DNA of 64,000 nt from Acetobacteraceae bacterium (GTDB lineage: Bacteria > Pseudomonadota > Alphaproteobacteria > Acetobacterales > Acetobacteraceae). How positions within the stretch are numbered: the first letter of the stretch is position 1; every line of letters begins with the position of its first letter. Shown here piece by piece: positions 42,778 through 52,790 of this stretch. The DNA lies in contig JAMXLO010000130.1 of assembly GCA_024280945.1 (NCBI GenBank), forward strand, positions 1 through 64,000, written 5' to 3'. The translations under genes and the position numbers were made by a program. Under the pieces are notes generated by a model. That model was given only the letters and a program-made list of their open reading frames with translations. It had not been told where the DNA came from and made no database searches.

Positions 42778-43884
42778 ATGAACGTCCAGGTCACCAGCCG
42801 CCCCATCGTGCAACCCGCCACCAGCTCGAAGCTGGCCATCGCCGATGGCGACATCCATCCGCAGCGCAACTCCTACAAGGACTTGTTTCCTTACATGGAA
42901 GCGCGCTGGGTCGAGATGGCGAAGACCTTCGGCTCGCGTCCGCGCCAGGCGTATCAGGCCGGTCCGGCCTATCCGAAGGGGCAGCCGAACGCGTCCCGTC
43001 GCGACGCCTGGCCGCCTGGCGGACGTCCCGGCAGCAGTCTGCCGTTGCTGCAGAAGCAGTTGCTGGACGAGAACAACATTACGCTGGGCATCCTGAACCC
43101 GACCGGCGACAACGGCGCCAGCTTCCAGAATCGCGAGTTCGGTGCCGGTGTCGCCAGCGCGATGAACCGCTGGGTGGAAGCCGAGTGGCTGATCGAGCCG
43201 CGCCTGAAGGGTTCAATTGTAGTCCCGTACGAAGACGCCGATGCCGCCGTGGCCGAAATCGAGCGCTGGGCTGGTGATCCGCGTTTCGTCCAGGTGCTGA
43301 TGGTGACCCGCACCGCCAATCCGCCTGGCCAGAAGCAATACTGGAAGATCTACGAAGCCGCGGCGGCGGCGAACCTGCCGATCGGCGTGCATGCCTTCGG
43401 CTTCGGCGGCTACCCGGTCACCGGCTCTGGTTGGCCGTCCTTTTATATCGAGGACATGGTCGGTCACGCCCAGTCGTCACAATCCTTCCTCACCAGCCTT
43501 GTGATCGAGGGCGTGTTCGAGCGCATTCCGAATTTCAAGCTGGTGCTGATCGAGTCAGGCTTTGCCTGGCTGCCGCCCCTGGCGTGGCGATTGGACAAGC
43601 TGTGGACCCGGCTGAAGCAGGAGACGCCGCATCTGAGGCGTGCGCCCTCAGAGTACATTCGCGAGAGCGTCTGGCTGACCACCCAGCCCATGGAAGAGCC
43701 TCAGCCGCGCGAACACGTGCTGGATGCGATCGACTGGATCGGCTGGGACCGGCTGATCTTCGCCACCGACTATCCACACTGGGACTATGATGATCCCACC
43801 CAGGTACTGCCGATGCCGCTCCCTGAACAGCAACGGCGTGACTTCTTCTTCAACAATGCGATGAAGCTGTATCGGCAGGTCTGA
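42778..43884 (+). CDS. Amidohydrolase-2 family protein (paralogue of the 41-kb gene)
   Basis: 368-residue metal-dependent TIM-barrel protein. Metal-site Asp-x-His in IADGDIHPQRNSYKDLFPYM, barrel His in NLPIGVHAFGFGGYPVTGSG, and RIPNFKLVLIESGFAWLPPL and LIFATDYPHWDYDDPT matching the 41-kb paralogue almost segment by segment. An extra Pro/Gly-rich loop (YPKGQPNASRRDAWPPGGRP) sits near residues 62-80. The start at 42778 matches the paralogue; a much longer in-frame reading crosses the Uma2 gene. Function unknown; a shared or branched substrate range with its paralogue is likely. Confidence 0.87.
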   Translation: MNVQVTSRPIVQPATSSKLAIADGDIHPQRNSYKDLFPYMEARWVEMAKTFGSRPRQAYQAGPAYPKGQPNASRRDAWPPGGRPGSSLPLLQKQLLDENNITLGILNPTGDNGASFQNREFGAGVASAMNRWVEAEWLIEPRLKGSIVVPYEDADAAVAEIERWAGDPRFVQVLMVTRTANPPGQKQYWKIYEAAAAANLPIGVHAFGFGGYPVTGSGWPSFYIEDMVGHAQSSQSFLTSLVIEGVFERIPNFKLVLIESGFAWLPPLAWRLDKLWTRLKQETPHLRRAPSEYIRESVWLTTQPMEEPQPREHVLDAIDWIGWDRLIFATDYPHWDYDDPTQVLPMPLPEQQRRDFFFNNAMKLYRQV

Positions 43885-43915
43885 CACGACACGTCACCGC
43901 GGGGGGCGCACTGCG

Positions 43916-44476
43916 CTACCCCGCTGCGCCGAACCCAGCCAGAAAAATCCCGATCGAGACATCGACCGCGACCAATCCGACGGCGGGAAGTGCTCCAATC
44001 CCCAGAGCGAGCCGAAAGGCGAACCATTCGAGCCAGAGCGCCCAGCCGACCCCGACAAGCTGTGCAACCTGGTCGACGAGCTTTGGCACACCTAGCAGGC
44101 CGGGAATGCTGAATCCGACCAGCATCATGTATTGGATGACGTTGCACCAGTTCCACAGCGCGATGCAGCGCGGCCAATGCGCACCCAGGCCCATGATGCC
44201 AACCAGCCGATGTGACAGCACCGCAAACCCGCACCACCCGATCAGATAAGACAGCAGGTCCAGCGCAAGCAGATGCGCCGCATGCGGCGGTGCTCCCGTC
44301 TGAATCCAGGCGAGGAGACGCAGACACACAAAAGCGGGCAAGCAGATTGCCACGGCCCAAAAGCTCCGAGCTGCGCCAGCCATATCGGCCTCGACGTGGC
44401 GCAGGCCGTCGGCGCGGCCGCGTGCCAGCAACCAGGCGGCGTGCAGTCCGGATGACACGGCGGCGCTGGTGTTCAC
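43916..44476 (-). CDS. Hypothetical multi-pass membrane protein A (186 aa)
   Basis: Unrecognised membrane protein with about four or five hydrophobic helices (AVAICLPAFVCLRLLAW, LLALDLLSYLIGWCGFAVLS, MMLVGFSIPGLLGV, LALGIGALPAVGLVAVDVSI). It is a distant paralogue of the upstream gene: both begin with an LARGR-DG segment, have a N/W-C motif in the middle (NWCNVIQ against NWCQWVI) and a W-LW--WF--R--LG segment near the end. The GTG start overlaps the upstream stop (GTGA). Last gene of the dapD-dapE unit. Confidence 0.7.
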   Translation of the reverse strand: MNTSAAVSSGLHAAWLLARGRADGLRHVEADMAGAARSFWAVAICLPAFVCLRLLAWIQTGAPPHAAHLLALDLLSYLIGWCGFAVLSHRLVGIMGLGAHWPRCIALWNWCNVIQYMMLVGFSIPGLLGVPKLVDQVAQLVGVGWALWLEWFAFRLALGIGALPAVGLVAVDVSIGIFLAGFGAAG

Positions 44477-45060
44477 GAAGCGGGCGCACCCAGCGTCAAA
44501 GCACGAGGTCCAACCACCAGCAGAGCCGTGGCAAAATTCACCGCGATCACCATCAGCAGCGCCCGGGAGCGTGACAGGCCAAGGCCGTAGCGCACCAGAA
44601 ACCAGTGAAGCCAGAGCACATAGGATAGCAAACCGAGCAAGAGCCCCATCTGCGCCACCCGGCGTGGCAGTCCCAGAGCCGCGAGCACGCCGAATATCAT
44701 CAGCAGCGCGAAGCCGACGAATGGTATGACCCACTGGCACCAGTTGAACGCCGTGGCGAAGTGCAGCCAGAATTGCTGCCGGCGCCACAGTCGGGCGACC
44801 TCGAACGACAGCACCAACGGCGCGACCAGAGCACATAACGTTGCCAGCAGATCGGATAGCGCGCTCAGCCCGCCGCCGCCCAGCAACATCAGCATGCCAC
44901 CGACCAGCGGGAACGCGATCAGGGGAGCAAGACTCGCGAGGAATGAATCACGGGTGGCACCGAACTGCTGCATGCCGTCTGGCCGGCCACGCGCCAAGCG
45001 CACAATGCCGAGCATTATGCTCGCGGGGCGGCCACGCGGACCGCGCTGGCGGCCGCTCAT
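44473..45060 (-). CDS. Hypothetical multi-pass membrane protein B (195 aa)
   Basis: Unrecognised membrane protein with about five helices ([96 protein letters not shown]). It is related to protein A downstream. The ATG overlaps the dapE stop (ATGA), and its own stop overlaps gene A, so all three are probably co-translated. Why a lysine-pathway operon ends in two such proteins is not known. Confidence 0.72.
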   Translation of the reverse strand: MSGRQRGPRGRPASIMLGIVRLARGRPDGMQQFGATRDSFLASLAPLIAFPLVGGMLMLLGGGGLSALSDLLATLCALVAPLVLSFEVARLWRRQQFWLHFATAFNWCQWVIPFVGFALLMIFGVLAALGLPRRVAQMGLLLGLLSYVLWLHWFLVRYGLGLSRSRALLMVIAVNFATALLVVGPRALTLGAPAS

Positions 45061-46187
45061 GCCAGGAAGGCCGCAAGGATGCCGCGATAGACCCGCGCCA
45101 GCTCATGCAATTCGGCGACGGGCACTCGCTCGTCTGCTTGATGCATCGTCGCGCCCACCAGACCAAATTCCGCCACTGGACAATAACGGGCAATGAAGCG
45201 CGCGTCCGATGTCCCCCCTCCCGTGTCGAGTTTGGGTTCCACGCCGGTCGTATCGACGATTGCCTGCCGCAGCAGGTTCACCAAAGGGCCCGGCTCGGTC
45301 AGGAACGATTCACCGCTGATCGTGATGTCGAGGTCGAAGCGTTCGGCGTGCTGGGCCGTCACCGCACGGAGCCAGGCAGACAGGGCGGCACCGGAGTGGT
45401 CACTGTTGAAGCGAATGTTCAGCATGGCGCTCGCTTCGGCAGGGATCACGTTGGTCACCGGATTGCCGACATCGATACTGGTGAACTGCAGGCTGGATGG
45501 CTGGAACCAGTCGTTGCCAGCATCAAGCGGGGCGGCGGTCAGCGCATCAGCGATGCGCACCAGACGGTGTACCGGGTTGTCGGCGCGCTGCGGGTAGGCG
45601 ACGTGACCCTGTGTACCGTGCACCGTGATCTTGGCATTGAGACTGCCGCGGCGGCCGATCTTTACCATGTCGCCCAGGGTCACCGGGCAGGTCGGCTCGC
45701 CGACGATACAGAAGTCGGGGATCTGTTCGTGTGCCTGCATCCATTCCAGGACACGGACGGTGCCATCGACGGCGGGGCCTTCTTCGTCACCGGTGATCAG
45801 CAGGCTGACCGAGCCGCGCGGCGGACCGTCGGCGAGGTACTGCGCCGAGGCTGCAACGAATGCGGCGATCGCGCCCTTCATGTCGCAGGCACCTCGGCCG
45901 TAGAGGATGCCATTGCGGACTTCACCCCCGAACGGATCCGACTGCCAGTCGGCGGCGCCCGCCGGCACCACATCGGTGTGGCCGGCAAAGCAGATGTGCG
46001 GCGCGCCGGTGCCGATGCGTGCGAACAAATTGTCGATCTCGCCATAGCGCAGCGGCGTCACGGTGAAGCCAAGTTGCGTCAGCGCATTCGCCAGCGCGAA
46101 TTGCGCGCCCGCGTCGGCGGGAGTGACCGACGCGCAGCGGATCAGCGCCTGGGCGAGCGGCAGGGGATCGCCAAAGGAATGCAACAC
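45057..46187 (-). CDS. dapE: Succinyl-diaminopimelate desuccinylase
   Basis: M20-family di-zinc hydrolase of the lysine/diaminopimelate pathway. Metal-site motifs: [29 protein letters not shown] (bridging Asp), [15 protein letters not shown] (catalytic Glu pair) and the final His in [13 protein letters not shown]. The GTG start at 46187 gives 376 residues, the normal length, and has a purine-rich GGAGGGGG segment five bases upstream. An ATG at 46250 would add 21 residues encoded by a GC-rich intergenic repeat. It follows dapD. Confidence 0.92.
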   Translation of the reverse strand: MLHSFGDPLPLAQALIRCASVTPADAGAQFALANALTQLGFTVTPLRYGEIDNLFARIGTGAPHICFAGHTDVVPAGAADWQSDPFGGEVRNGILYGRGACDMKGAIAAFVAASAQYLADGPPRGSVSLLITGDEEGPAVDGTVRVLEWMQAHEQIPDFCIVGEPTCPVTLGDMVKIGRRGSLNAKITVHGTQGHVAYPQRADNPVHRLVRIADALTAAPLDAGNDWFQPSSLQFTSIDVGNPVTNVIPAEASAMLNIRFNSDHSGAALSAWLRAVTAQHAERFDLDITISGESFLTEPGPLVNLLRQAIVDTTGVEPKLDTGGGTSDARFIARYCPVAEFGLVGATMHQADERVPVAELHELARVYRGILAAFLA

Positions 46188-46192
46188 CTGGG

Positions 46193-46233
46193 CCCCCTCC
46201 CCCCCGCCCCCCTCCCGCAAGGGGAGGGGGAGC
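46193..46233. repeat. GC-rich intergenic palindromic repeat (REP-like)
   Basis: CCCCTCCCGCAAGGGGAGGG with flanking C and G runs lies between dapD and dapE. It resembles the block after rpsI at 4093-4160. If translated it would give the low-complexity [13 protein letters not shown] at the head of DapE. It may also supply the ribosome site for the GTG start. Confidence 0.55.
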
Positions 46234-46252
46234 ATTGCGTCACTGGCCACGA

Positions 46253-47092
46253 TCAGTCGCGCAGCAATTCGTTTATCGAGGTTTTCGCCCTGGTCTGCTC
46301 GTCCACCGTCTTCACAATCACCGCACAGTAGAGCGACGGGCCAGGCGAGCCGTCCGGTAGCGTCCGCCCCGGCAGTGACCCAGGTACCACCACCGAATAG
46401 GGCGGGACACGGCCAACATAGACCTCGCCCGTTGCCCGGTCGATCACCTTGGTGGAGGCGCCGATGAACACGCCCATCGACAGGACGCTGCCGCGCTCGA
46501 TCACCACACCCTCGGCGACCTCCGAACGCGCGCCGACGAAGCAGTCATCCTCGATAATGACCGGGTTGGCCTGCAGTGGCTCCAGCACGCCGCCGATGCC
46601 GACACCGCCGGACAGGTGGCAGTTGGCACCGATCTGCGCACAGCTGCCCACCGTGGCCCAGGTGTCAACCATGGTGTTGCGGCCGACATAGGCGCCGATA
46701 TTGACGAAACTCGGCATCAGGACGGCCCCAGGGGCAACATAGGCTGCGCGCCGCACCACCGCCCCCGGCACTGCGCGAAAGCCTGCCTCACGGAACCGGT
46801 TCTCGCCCCAGCCGGTGAATTTCAATGGTACCTTGTCCCAAACCGGCGTACCGCCCGGCCCCTGCATCGCTGTCGAATCGGTGAGCCGGAATGACAACAG
46901 TACCGCCTTCTTCAGCCACTGATTCACCTGCCAGCCGCTCGCAGTCGGTTCGGCGACACGCGCGGTACCCAAGTCCAGCAGCTCGAGCGCCGCATCCACA
47001 GCGTCCCGTGCCGCGCCCTTGGTCGAAGGCGACAACGATTCGCGGCCTTCCCAGAGCTCCTCGATCGGCTGTTGCAGCGCGTGGTGGCTCAT
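46253..47092 (-). CDS. dapD: 2,3,4,5-tetrahydropyridine-2,6-dicarboxylate N-succinyltransferase
   Basis: Acyltransferase of the succinylase branch of diaminopimelate synthesis. 279 residues with the left-handed beta-helix core. Features: [76 protein letters not shown] and [20 protein letters not shown]. Start [14 protein letters not shown] was chosen over one 24 codons upstream. It is the first gene of dapD-dapE-membrane B-membrane A. Confidence 0.95.
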   Translation of the reverse strand: MSHHALQQPIEELWEGRESLSPSTKGAARDAVDAALELLDLGTARVAEPTASGWQVNQWLKKAVLLSFRLTDSTAMQGPGGTPVWDKVPLKFTGWGENRFREAGFRAVPGAVVRRAAYVAPGAVLMPSFVNIGAYVGRNTMVDTWATVGSCAQIGANCHLSGGVGIGGVLEPLQANPVIIEDDCFVGARSEVAEGVVIERGSVLSMGVFIGASTKVIDRATGEVYVGRVPPYSVVVPGSLPGRTLPDGSPGPSLYCAVIVKTVDEQTRAKTSINELLRD

Positions 47093-47190
47093 GCGGGAAT
47101 TCCTTGCCGTGTGGTCTGCCGGACCTTGCGCAGCGACCCGGACCCTGTCAACGCGGCATGGCAACCCTTCGTTAGGGCGGCTCCTGTCTA

Positions 47191-48603
47191 ATGACGGTCG
47201 GGACAGGACGCCCGGTTATGAACGAGATCACCCCTGTACGCCCAGGCCCGCTGACAACGGTGGATGCAAGCCTGCGGCAAGCGCTGCTTGATAGTCGCCA
47301 ACGTTGGCGCGACCTGGTCATGACAGTGGCTGACCTCGTTTTTGAAACCGACGCCACTGGGCGCTTCATCTTCCTGGCACCCGATCCGGTGCTCGGCTGG
47401 CCCACAGCCACGCTGATCGGCCAACCCGCCGAGTTGCTGCTGGCCTGCGGCGTCGGGCCAAATACGTTCAATCCGTTTCGTCTCACCGTTCCCACCAAGC
47501 GTCGGCGTGCCTGGCTGAAACGGATCGACGGCAGCTTGGTCATGCTGGCCTGCTCAGGGGGACCGCTGCTGGACGGCGAGGGGCGCGTTGTGGGCGCCCG
47601 TGGTCTCGGCGTCGATTGGACAGACTTCGATACAGAGGCCGGACACACCGCAGCTGCGTTGCGCCGCGGCGAGGTGCTGGACCACATCTTGTGGCGGATG
47701 GGCCGAGAGGTAATGGCGCCGCGGATGATGCAGGCGGCGCTGGAGGGATTGACGAACGCGGTTGGCGCGGAGGGTGCGGCGGTCATCGAGATCGGCCGTG
47801 AGACGGCCCCGGCGCTGCTGCATCGCGCCGGCAATGGTGCGGACGACATCAAGATCGAGGCCGCCGCACTGCTGGCGACGTCGAGTGACGCGGTGGATGC
47901 CGCCGCCATGGATGGCCGGCGGATCGTGGTTGCCAGCTGTCGCACCAGGTTCGGGGCGAATGCAGGGATTGCATTGTGGCGTTCACCCGGTGCGCGCCAA
48001 TGGGATCAGGAGGACCGCTTGCTGCTGCGCTCCGCGGCCAGCCTGATCTGCATGGTGCTGGAGCATGAGGCCATTCAACAAGAAATGGCACGACAGGCGC
48101 GCACCGATCCGCTCACCGGTCTGCTCAATCGCCGCGCCTTCCTCGAGGAGATGGAGCGGCATATCGATCGACTCGATCGCGAAGAACAACCGGGCACGTT
48201 GATGTTCGCTGACCTCGACGACTTCAAGCCGGTGAATGACCGCCTGGGACACGAAGCCGGCGACGAAGTGCTGAAACGCACAGCGACGATTCTGCGCAAT
48301 GCCGTGCGACCGAGCGATGTTGTCGCCCGACTGGGTGGGGATGAATTCGCCCTGTGGATGGATGGTGCAGACCACCTGACGGCAGCCGAACGTGCTGACC
48401 AACTTTGCACCGCCGTGCCCGAGACCCTGCGTGAGATTACCGGCGAAGGGCCCTTGCCGACGATTTCCGTCGGCATCGCGACGCGGGAGCCAGGGAGTGG
48501 CGAGCCAGTGGACAGCCTGCTGCGGCGCGCCGATGAGGCGATGTATACTGTGAAGCGAAAGGGCCGCGGTCATTGGCACGTCGCTCAGGCAGATGACCTG
48601 TGA
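47191..48603 (+). CDS. Diguanylate cyclase (PAS-GAF-like-GGDEF)
   Basis: 470-residue cytoplasmic enzyme making cyclic di-GMP. A PAS domain (about 35-155: [20 protein letters not shown]) is followed by a GAF-like domain (about 165-295) and a GGDEF domain (about 305-465). The active site GGDEF at 382-386 is intact. An RxxD inhibitory site is present as R373-P-S-D376, exactly five residues before it, so product inhibition is expected. No membrane segment. A second ATG at 47218 is possible. Its stop overlaps the GTG of the DUF2336 gene. Confidence 0.92.
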   Translation: MTVGTGRPVMNEITPVRPGPLTTVDASLRQALLDSRQRWRDLVMTVADLVFETDATGRFIFLAPDPVLGWPTATLIGQPAELLLACGVGPNTFNPFRLTVPTKRRRAWLKRIDGSLVMLACSGGPLLDGEGRVVGARGLGVDWTDFDTEAGHTAAALRRGEVLDHILWRMGREVMAPRMMQAALEGLTNAVGAEGAAVIEIGRETAPALLHRAGNGADDIKIEAAALLATSSDAVDAAAMDGRRIVVASCRTRFGANAGIALWRSPGARQWDQEDRLLLRSAASLICMVLEHEAIQQEMARQARTDPLTGLLNRRAFLEEMERHIDRLDREEQPGTLMFADLDDFKPVNDRLGHEAGDEVLKRTATILRNAVRPSDVVARLGGDEFALWMDGADHLTAAERADQLCTAVPETLREITGEGPLPTISVGIATREPGSGEPVDSLLRRADEAMYTVKRKGRGHWHVAQADDL

Positions 48604-49820
48604 GCGGCGAGAAAGGCGGGTCTCCCCGCTCGGATGAAGCGGGCCGCGTCAAGCTGGGCGCAGGGGCAGAGACCGACCCGGATCTACTGATCGACCTCGC
48701 CACGGATCCGTCAGTCACTGTCCGGGCTGCGGTGGCTCTCAACGGGGCAGCGCCGGGCCGGATCAATGGGTTGCTGGCCAAGGATCGCGACGAGCGGGTG
48801 CGTATTCTGCTTGCCCGGAAGCTGACGGCATTGATTCCCGGCCTGTCGCAGGTTGAGCGCGCACAACTGTACCAGGAGACCTGGGATACGCTGAACATGC
48901 TGGTTGCCGACGAGGCGACGCGGGTGCGCGCCGTGATCGCCGATGCAGTCAAAGAGTTGCCTGATGCCCCGCGAGCACAGATCCGGCAGTTGGCACAGGA
49001 TGCCGATCTCTCTGTGTATGAGCCGGTTGTTCGCCTGTCGCCGCTCCTGAGTACCGAGGACCTGCTGGCGCTCGTGACCAAGCCGCCGGCAGCTGGGACT
49101 GTCCTGGCCGTGGCCAGACGGGCGCGGCTGGAACCCGCGGTGTCGGATGCAATTGCTGGCACCGCCGATACCGCAGCCATACGTGCGCTTCTCGATAACC
49201 CGCTGGCGCAGATCCGGGAGGCCACGCTCGACGCCTTGGTTGCCCGTTCGGTGGACCATCCAGACTGGCATGCGCCGCTGGTGCGGCGTCCGTCACTGCC
49301 GCCCCGTGCAGCCAAGATGCTGTCCGAGATCGTTTCAGCGCATCTGCTCGCGGAGCTTGCCACGCGCGCCGATCTGCCCCCATCGCTTGCGGAGGAGTTG
49401 CGGCAGCGCGTCGCTGTGCGGTTGGCACCAGACCGGGAACCGGGGCGCCCCCGCGACATGACCGCGGAAGAAGCCCTGACCGAGGCACAGAGACTGGCTT
49501 CGCGAGGCATTCTGGACGAAGCGAAACTGCTGGAAGCAGTGCAGCGAGGGGAATCGCGCTTCGTCGCGTCGCTTCTCGCGGTGGCGGCAAACCTCCCGGT
49601 TTCGGTGGTCGACCGAGCCTCCACCCTGCGCAGCGCAAAGGGAATGGTCAGCCTGGTATGGAAGGCTGGTTATTCCATGCGGGCGGCCGTGGCGGTACAG
49701 ACGCTGCTCGCCCGGCTTGCCCCCGACGATGTGCTGCATCCAGGGCCGGCTGACAACTTCCCGCTCGCGATCGAGGAGATGCGTTGGCAGCTCGATTTCC
49801 TCGCGCGCATGGGACGATAG
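48600..49820 (+). CDS. DUF2336 domain protein
   Basis: 406-residue all-helical protein of the DUF2336 family, HEAT-like in texture (LATDPSVTVRAAVALNGAAP, LLAKDRDERVRILLARKLTA, LLDNPLAQIREATLDALVAR). Proteins of this family occur widely in alphaproteobacteria, often near motility or cyclic-di-GMP genes, and have no settled biochemical role. The GTG start overlaps the stop of the diguanylate cyclase, so the two are likely partners; that it is an effector of cyclic di-GMP is only a hypothesis. Confidence 0.82.
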   Translation: MSGEKGGSPRSDEAGRVKLGAGAETDPDLLIDLATDPSVTVRAAVALNGAAPGRINGLLAKDRDERVRILLARKLTALIPGLSQVERAQLYQETWDTLNMLVADEATRVRAVIADAVKELPDAPRAQIRQLAQDADLSVYEPVVRLSPLLSTEDLLALVTKPPAAGTVLAVARRARLEPAVSDAIAGTADTAAIRALLDNPLAQIREATLDALVARSVDHPDWHAPLVRRPSLPPRAAKMLSEIVSAHLLAELATRADLPPSLAEELRQRVAVRLAPDREPGRPRDMTAEEALTEAQRLASRGILDEAKLLEAVQRGESRFVASLLAVAANLPVSVVDRASTLRSAKGMVSLVWKAGYSMRAAVAVQTLLARLAPDDVLHPGPADNFPLAIEEMRWQLDFLARMGR

Positions 49821-49929
49821 CCCAGCAGCACAACCGGCAAGGCATAGGTCCTGCAGCGCGCTCATGGGCGATCTTGCCCCGTCATGATCGTCTGCGTCAG
49901 ACTGCCACGACGATGGAGGAGACGCCGAC

Positions 49930-51324
49930 ATGGGCATCACCGCCGAACTGGCGCAGTTCACCGCGAACATTCGTTTGGATCGCTTGCCGCCCGAAGTCGT
50001 GCAGCGCACGAGATTCCTGGTTCTTGATCTGGTCGGCAACATCGTGCGCGCCCGGCACGATGCGGAGAGTACGGCGTCATTCCTTGGCGCAGTACGCGCA
50101 ATCGGCATGGCCGCTGGCAACTCCGGCGTCTTCGGCGATGCGGCGCGATACACGCCTGCTGGCGCCGCATTTCTGAATGGTGCGCTGGCGCATTCGCTGG
50201 ATTTCGACGACACGCATGCGGCTGGCTCGCTCCATCCGGGTGCGCCGGTGATCCCGGCTGCACTGACAGCAGGCGAAATGGCGGGCGCCTCGGGGGCGGA
50301 CGTGCTGGCGGCTATCGTCGCCGGGTATGAAATCACCTGCCGGATCGCCCTGGCGCTACCAGCCGGCGAGCACTACGACCGCGGCTTTCATCCTACCGCG
50401 ACATGCGGCGCCTTCGGCGCAGCAGCGGCGGCTGCGCGGGTGTTCGGGCTCGATGCGGCTGGGGTAGAAGGCGCGCTTGGCACCGTCCTGAGCCAGTGTG
50501 CAGGCAGCCTGCAATTCCTGGTCAATGGCGCCTGGACCAAGCGGTTTCAGGTCGGCTGGGCAGCATGCAACGGCCTGATGGCGGCGACGCTGGTGCGTGA
50601 GGGTTTCAAGGGAGCGGCTGAGGCGCTGGAGGGCCGGCATGGTTTCCTGCACGCCTATGCACCGAATCCCAAACCGGAACGCGCAGTGCAGGACCTAGGC
50701 TCGGTTTTCGAGCTGATGCACACGGCGGTAAAGCCGTACCCATCCTGTCGCTACGGTCACGCGGGCATCGACGCAGCCCTGGCCTTGCGGGCCGCCAACG
50801 ACATCAAACCCGCGGAAATCGCAGCGGTCACGCTGGGGCTGCCGCGCGCCGGGATGATGCTGATCGGCGAGCCTGCAGACAAGAAGGCGGATCCGCAGAA
50901 CGTGGTGGACGGGCAGTTCAGCGGGCCGTTCGTCGTCTCCGCCGCGCTGGCAACCGGCGCGATGGGGTGGGACAGCTATGAATTGCTGCAGGATGCGACA
51001 GTGCGCAATCTGCTGGCCAAGGTGACCTGCACATTCGATCCGGAAATCGAGGCGGAATTCCCCGCCAACATGTCCGGCAAGCTGACCGTCGCGGCGCGCG
51101 GACAGACGTTTGCGCAAAAGGTCGTCGTGCCGAAGGGTGAGCCGGACAACTTCCTGACCGAGGCAGAATTGCGGGCAAAGTTTGCTGGCCTCACCCAGGC
51201 GGTGCTCGGCGCGCAGCGCTCGGCCAGGCTCGCTGACGCCGTGCTGGCTCTTGATGGAGCCCCCGATGTTGCCGGGCTCATACGGCTTGCTGCGCCATTG
51301 GCCTCGGCACGGCTGGCTGGCTAG
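49930..51324 (+). CDS. MmgE/PrpD family protein
   Basis: 464 residues of the MmgE/PrpD fold (2-methylcitrate dehydratase, immune-responsive and related lyases). Features: FLNGALAHSLDFDDTHAAGS with the active-site Asp/His, HPGAPVIPAALTAGEMAGAS, GYEITCRIALALP, HPTATCGAFGAAAAAARVFG and KPYPSCRYGHAGIDAALALR. A GGAGGAG ribosome site precedes the ATG. There is no methylcitrate-cycle neighbour, so the substrate is probably not 2-methylcitrate; it may be another hydroxy acid. Confidence 0.9.
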   Translation: MGITAELAQFTANIRLDRLPPEVVQRTRFLVLDLVGNIVRARHDAESTASFLGAVRAIGMAAGNSGVFGDAARYTPAGAAFLNGALAHSLDFDDTHAAGSLHPGAPVIPAALTAGEMAGASGADVLAAIVAGYEITCRIALALPAGEHYDRGFHPTATCGAFGAAAAAARVFGLDAAGVEGALGTVLSQCAGSLQFLVNGAWTKRFQVGWAACNGLMAATLVREGFKGAAEALEGRHGFLHAYAPNPKPERAVQDLGSVFELMHTAVKPYPSCRYGHAGIDAALALRAANDIKPAEIAAVTLGLPRAGMMLIGEPADKKADPQNVVDGQFSGPFVVSAALATGAMGWDSYELLQDATVRNLLAKVTCTFDPEIEAEFPANMSGKLTVAARGQTFAQKVVVPKGEPDNFLTEAELRAKFAGLTQAVLGAQRSARLADAVLALDGAPDVAGLIRLAAPLASARLAG

Positions 51325-51441
51325 TAAAGCGGGTCAGCGTCGCGCCGAAGCATCTTGCTGTGATCGGCGCGCTGCCCTAGCAGGCGGTGCTTCGTCTCGG
51401 CGGATATCCCCTCCGGGCGCTGATTTGGAGTCCGACCTGTT

Positions 51442-52509
51442 ATGCCGACCTTCACCCCTCAGGCTCTCCACGCACTGAGCTTACTGATCGCGCGGCGCAT
51501 GGGGAGTGCCGAAGATGAGGCGCAGGAGGTGGCCGATCATCTTGTGCGCGCCAATCTCGCTGGCCACGACAGCCACGGCGTCGGCATGTTGCCAGCCTAT
51601 GTGCGGCTGCTGCAGGACGGGCTGCTGGTGCCCAACCAGGTGCCGAATACGGTGCTGGATGCCGGCGCGTTGCTGGTGGTCGATGCGCGGCGCGGTTTCG
51701 GCCAGCGGATGGCGGCGGACGCGGTGCGCCGCGCGATCGACCGCGCGCATGAGCTTGGCGCCTGCGTGCTGGCGTTGCGCAACGCTTCGCATGTCGGCCG
51801 CATCGGCACCTATGCCGAATTGGCTGCGCGGGACGGTTGCGCCTTCACGGCGTTCGTCAACGTCGCCGACCATCGTGACGTGCAGGCGCCCTGGGGCTGC
51901 GCCGAGCCGCGGCTGGGCACCAATCCGTTCTGCGCAGCAGTGCCCGGCGTCGACGGACCGTCGCTGTTGTTGGATATCGTGACCACGACGATTGCGGCTG
52001 GCAAGGCACGTGTGGCCGCCAATAAGGGACAGCGGGTGCCGGAGGGTTGCCTGATCGACGACACGGGCCAGCCCACCGATGACCCAACCGGCTTTATCCG
52101 CGACCGTACCGGTGCTCTGCTGTCGTTCGGGCGGCACAAGGGTTCGGGACTGGCGGTGATGTGCGAGATCATGGCTGGCGCAGTCGGAGGAGGGCAACGC
52201 GTCGATCAACCGGTGCGAGGCGGCATTCTCAACTCGATGCTGGCGACGGTGATCGATGTGTCACGCCTGGCAGATCCGGCTGCCGTGGCGGACCACGTCG
52301 AGGCGACCAAATCACACATCCGTTCCTCGCGTCCGGCGCCAGGGTTCGACGAGGTGCAGTTGCCTGGAGAACCGGAGCGCCTAGCGGCTCAGCAGCGCAC
52401 CGACACCGGGATCCCCGTCGACGAAACGACGTGGTACGAGATACGTGAGGCCGCGGCGAAACTCGGCATAACCGACGCAGAGGTCGACCGGGCAGTTGGC
52501 GTGAACTAG
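51442..52509 (+). CDS. Ldh-type (malate/L-lactate/ureidoglycolate) dehydrogenase
   Basis: 355-residue NAD(P)-dependent dehydrogenase of the Ldh2/malate-lactate family. Features: RANLAGHDSHGVGMLPAYVR (catalytic His region), ALRNASHVGRIGTYAELAAR, GTNPFCAAVPG, LDIVTTTIAAGKARVAANKG, and GRHKGSGLAVMCEIMAGAVG near the C-terminus. The precise 2-hydroxy acid is not decidable. It follows the MmgE/PrpD gene by 117 bases; the two may form one catabolic unit. Confidence 0.9.
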   Translation: MPTFTPQALHALSLLIARRMGSAEDEAQEVADHLVRANLAGHDSHGVGMLPAYVRLLQDGLLVPNQVPNTVLDAGALLVVDARRGFGQRMAADAVRRAIDRAHELGACVLALRNASHVGRIGTYAELAARDGCAFTAFVNVADHRDVQAPWGCAEPRLGTNPFCAAVPGVDGPSLLLDIVTTTIAAGKARVAANKGQRVPEGCLIDDTGQPTDDPTGFIRDRTGALLSFGRHKGSGLAVMCEIMAGAVGGGQRVDQPVRGGILNSMLATVIDVSRLADPAAVADHVEATKSHIRSSRPAPGFDEVQLPGEPERLAAQQRTDTGIPVDETTWYEIREAAAKLGITDAEVDRAVGVN

Positions 52510-52671
52510 GGTGCCTGGCGCAGGAGTAGTGTCGAGCAGCTTGAGGCAGCGGTCTTGCAAACGGCCAGGCTGGCGAAAAGCTGTGGTGCGAATGGGTCGT
52601 AGAACCTGGCTGATCTGGCGCAACGCAAAGCCATGGCTGAACTGAGGACTGCCCAGATGCAGAACGGTCAT

Positions 52672-52761
<90 letters not shown>

Positions 52762-52790
52762 GGGGCGATGCAGGCGGCTTTCACCGTCGT

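Noticed and set aside
44841-46331. A 496-residue plus-strand frame
   Set aside because: It is antisense to dapE, whose metal-site motifs are all in place on the minus strand.
51325-51441. Possible regulatory RNA between the MmgE/PrpD and Ldh-type genes
   Set aside because: No convincing stem or known riboswitch core could be read by eye in this short gap.
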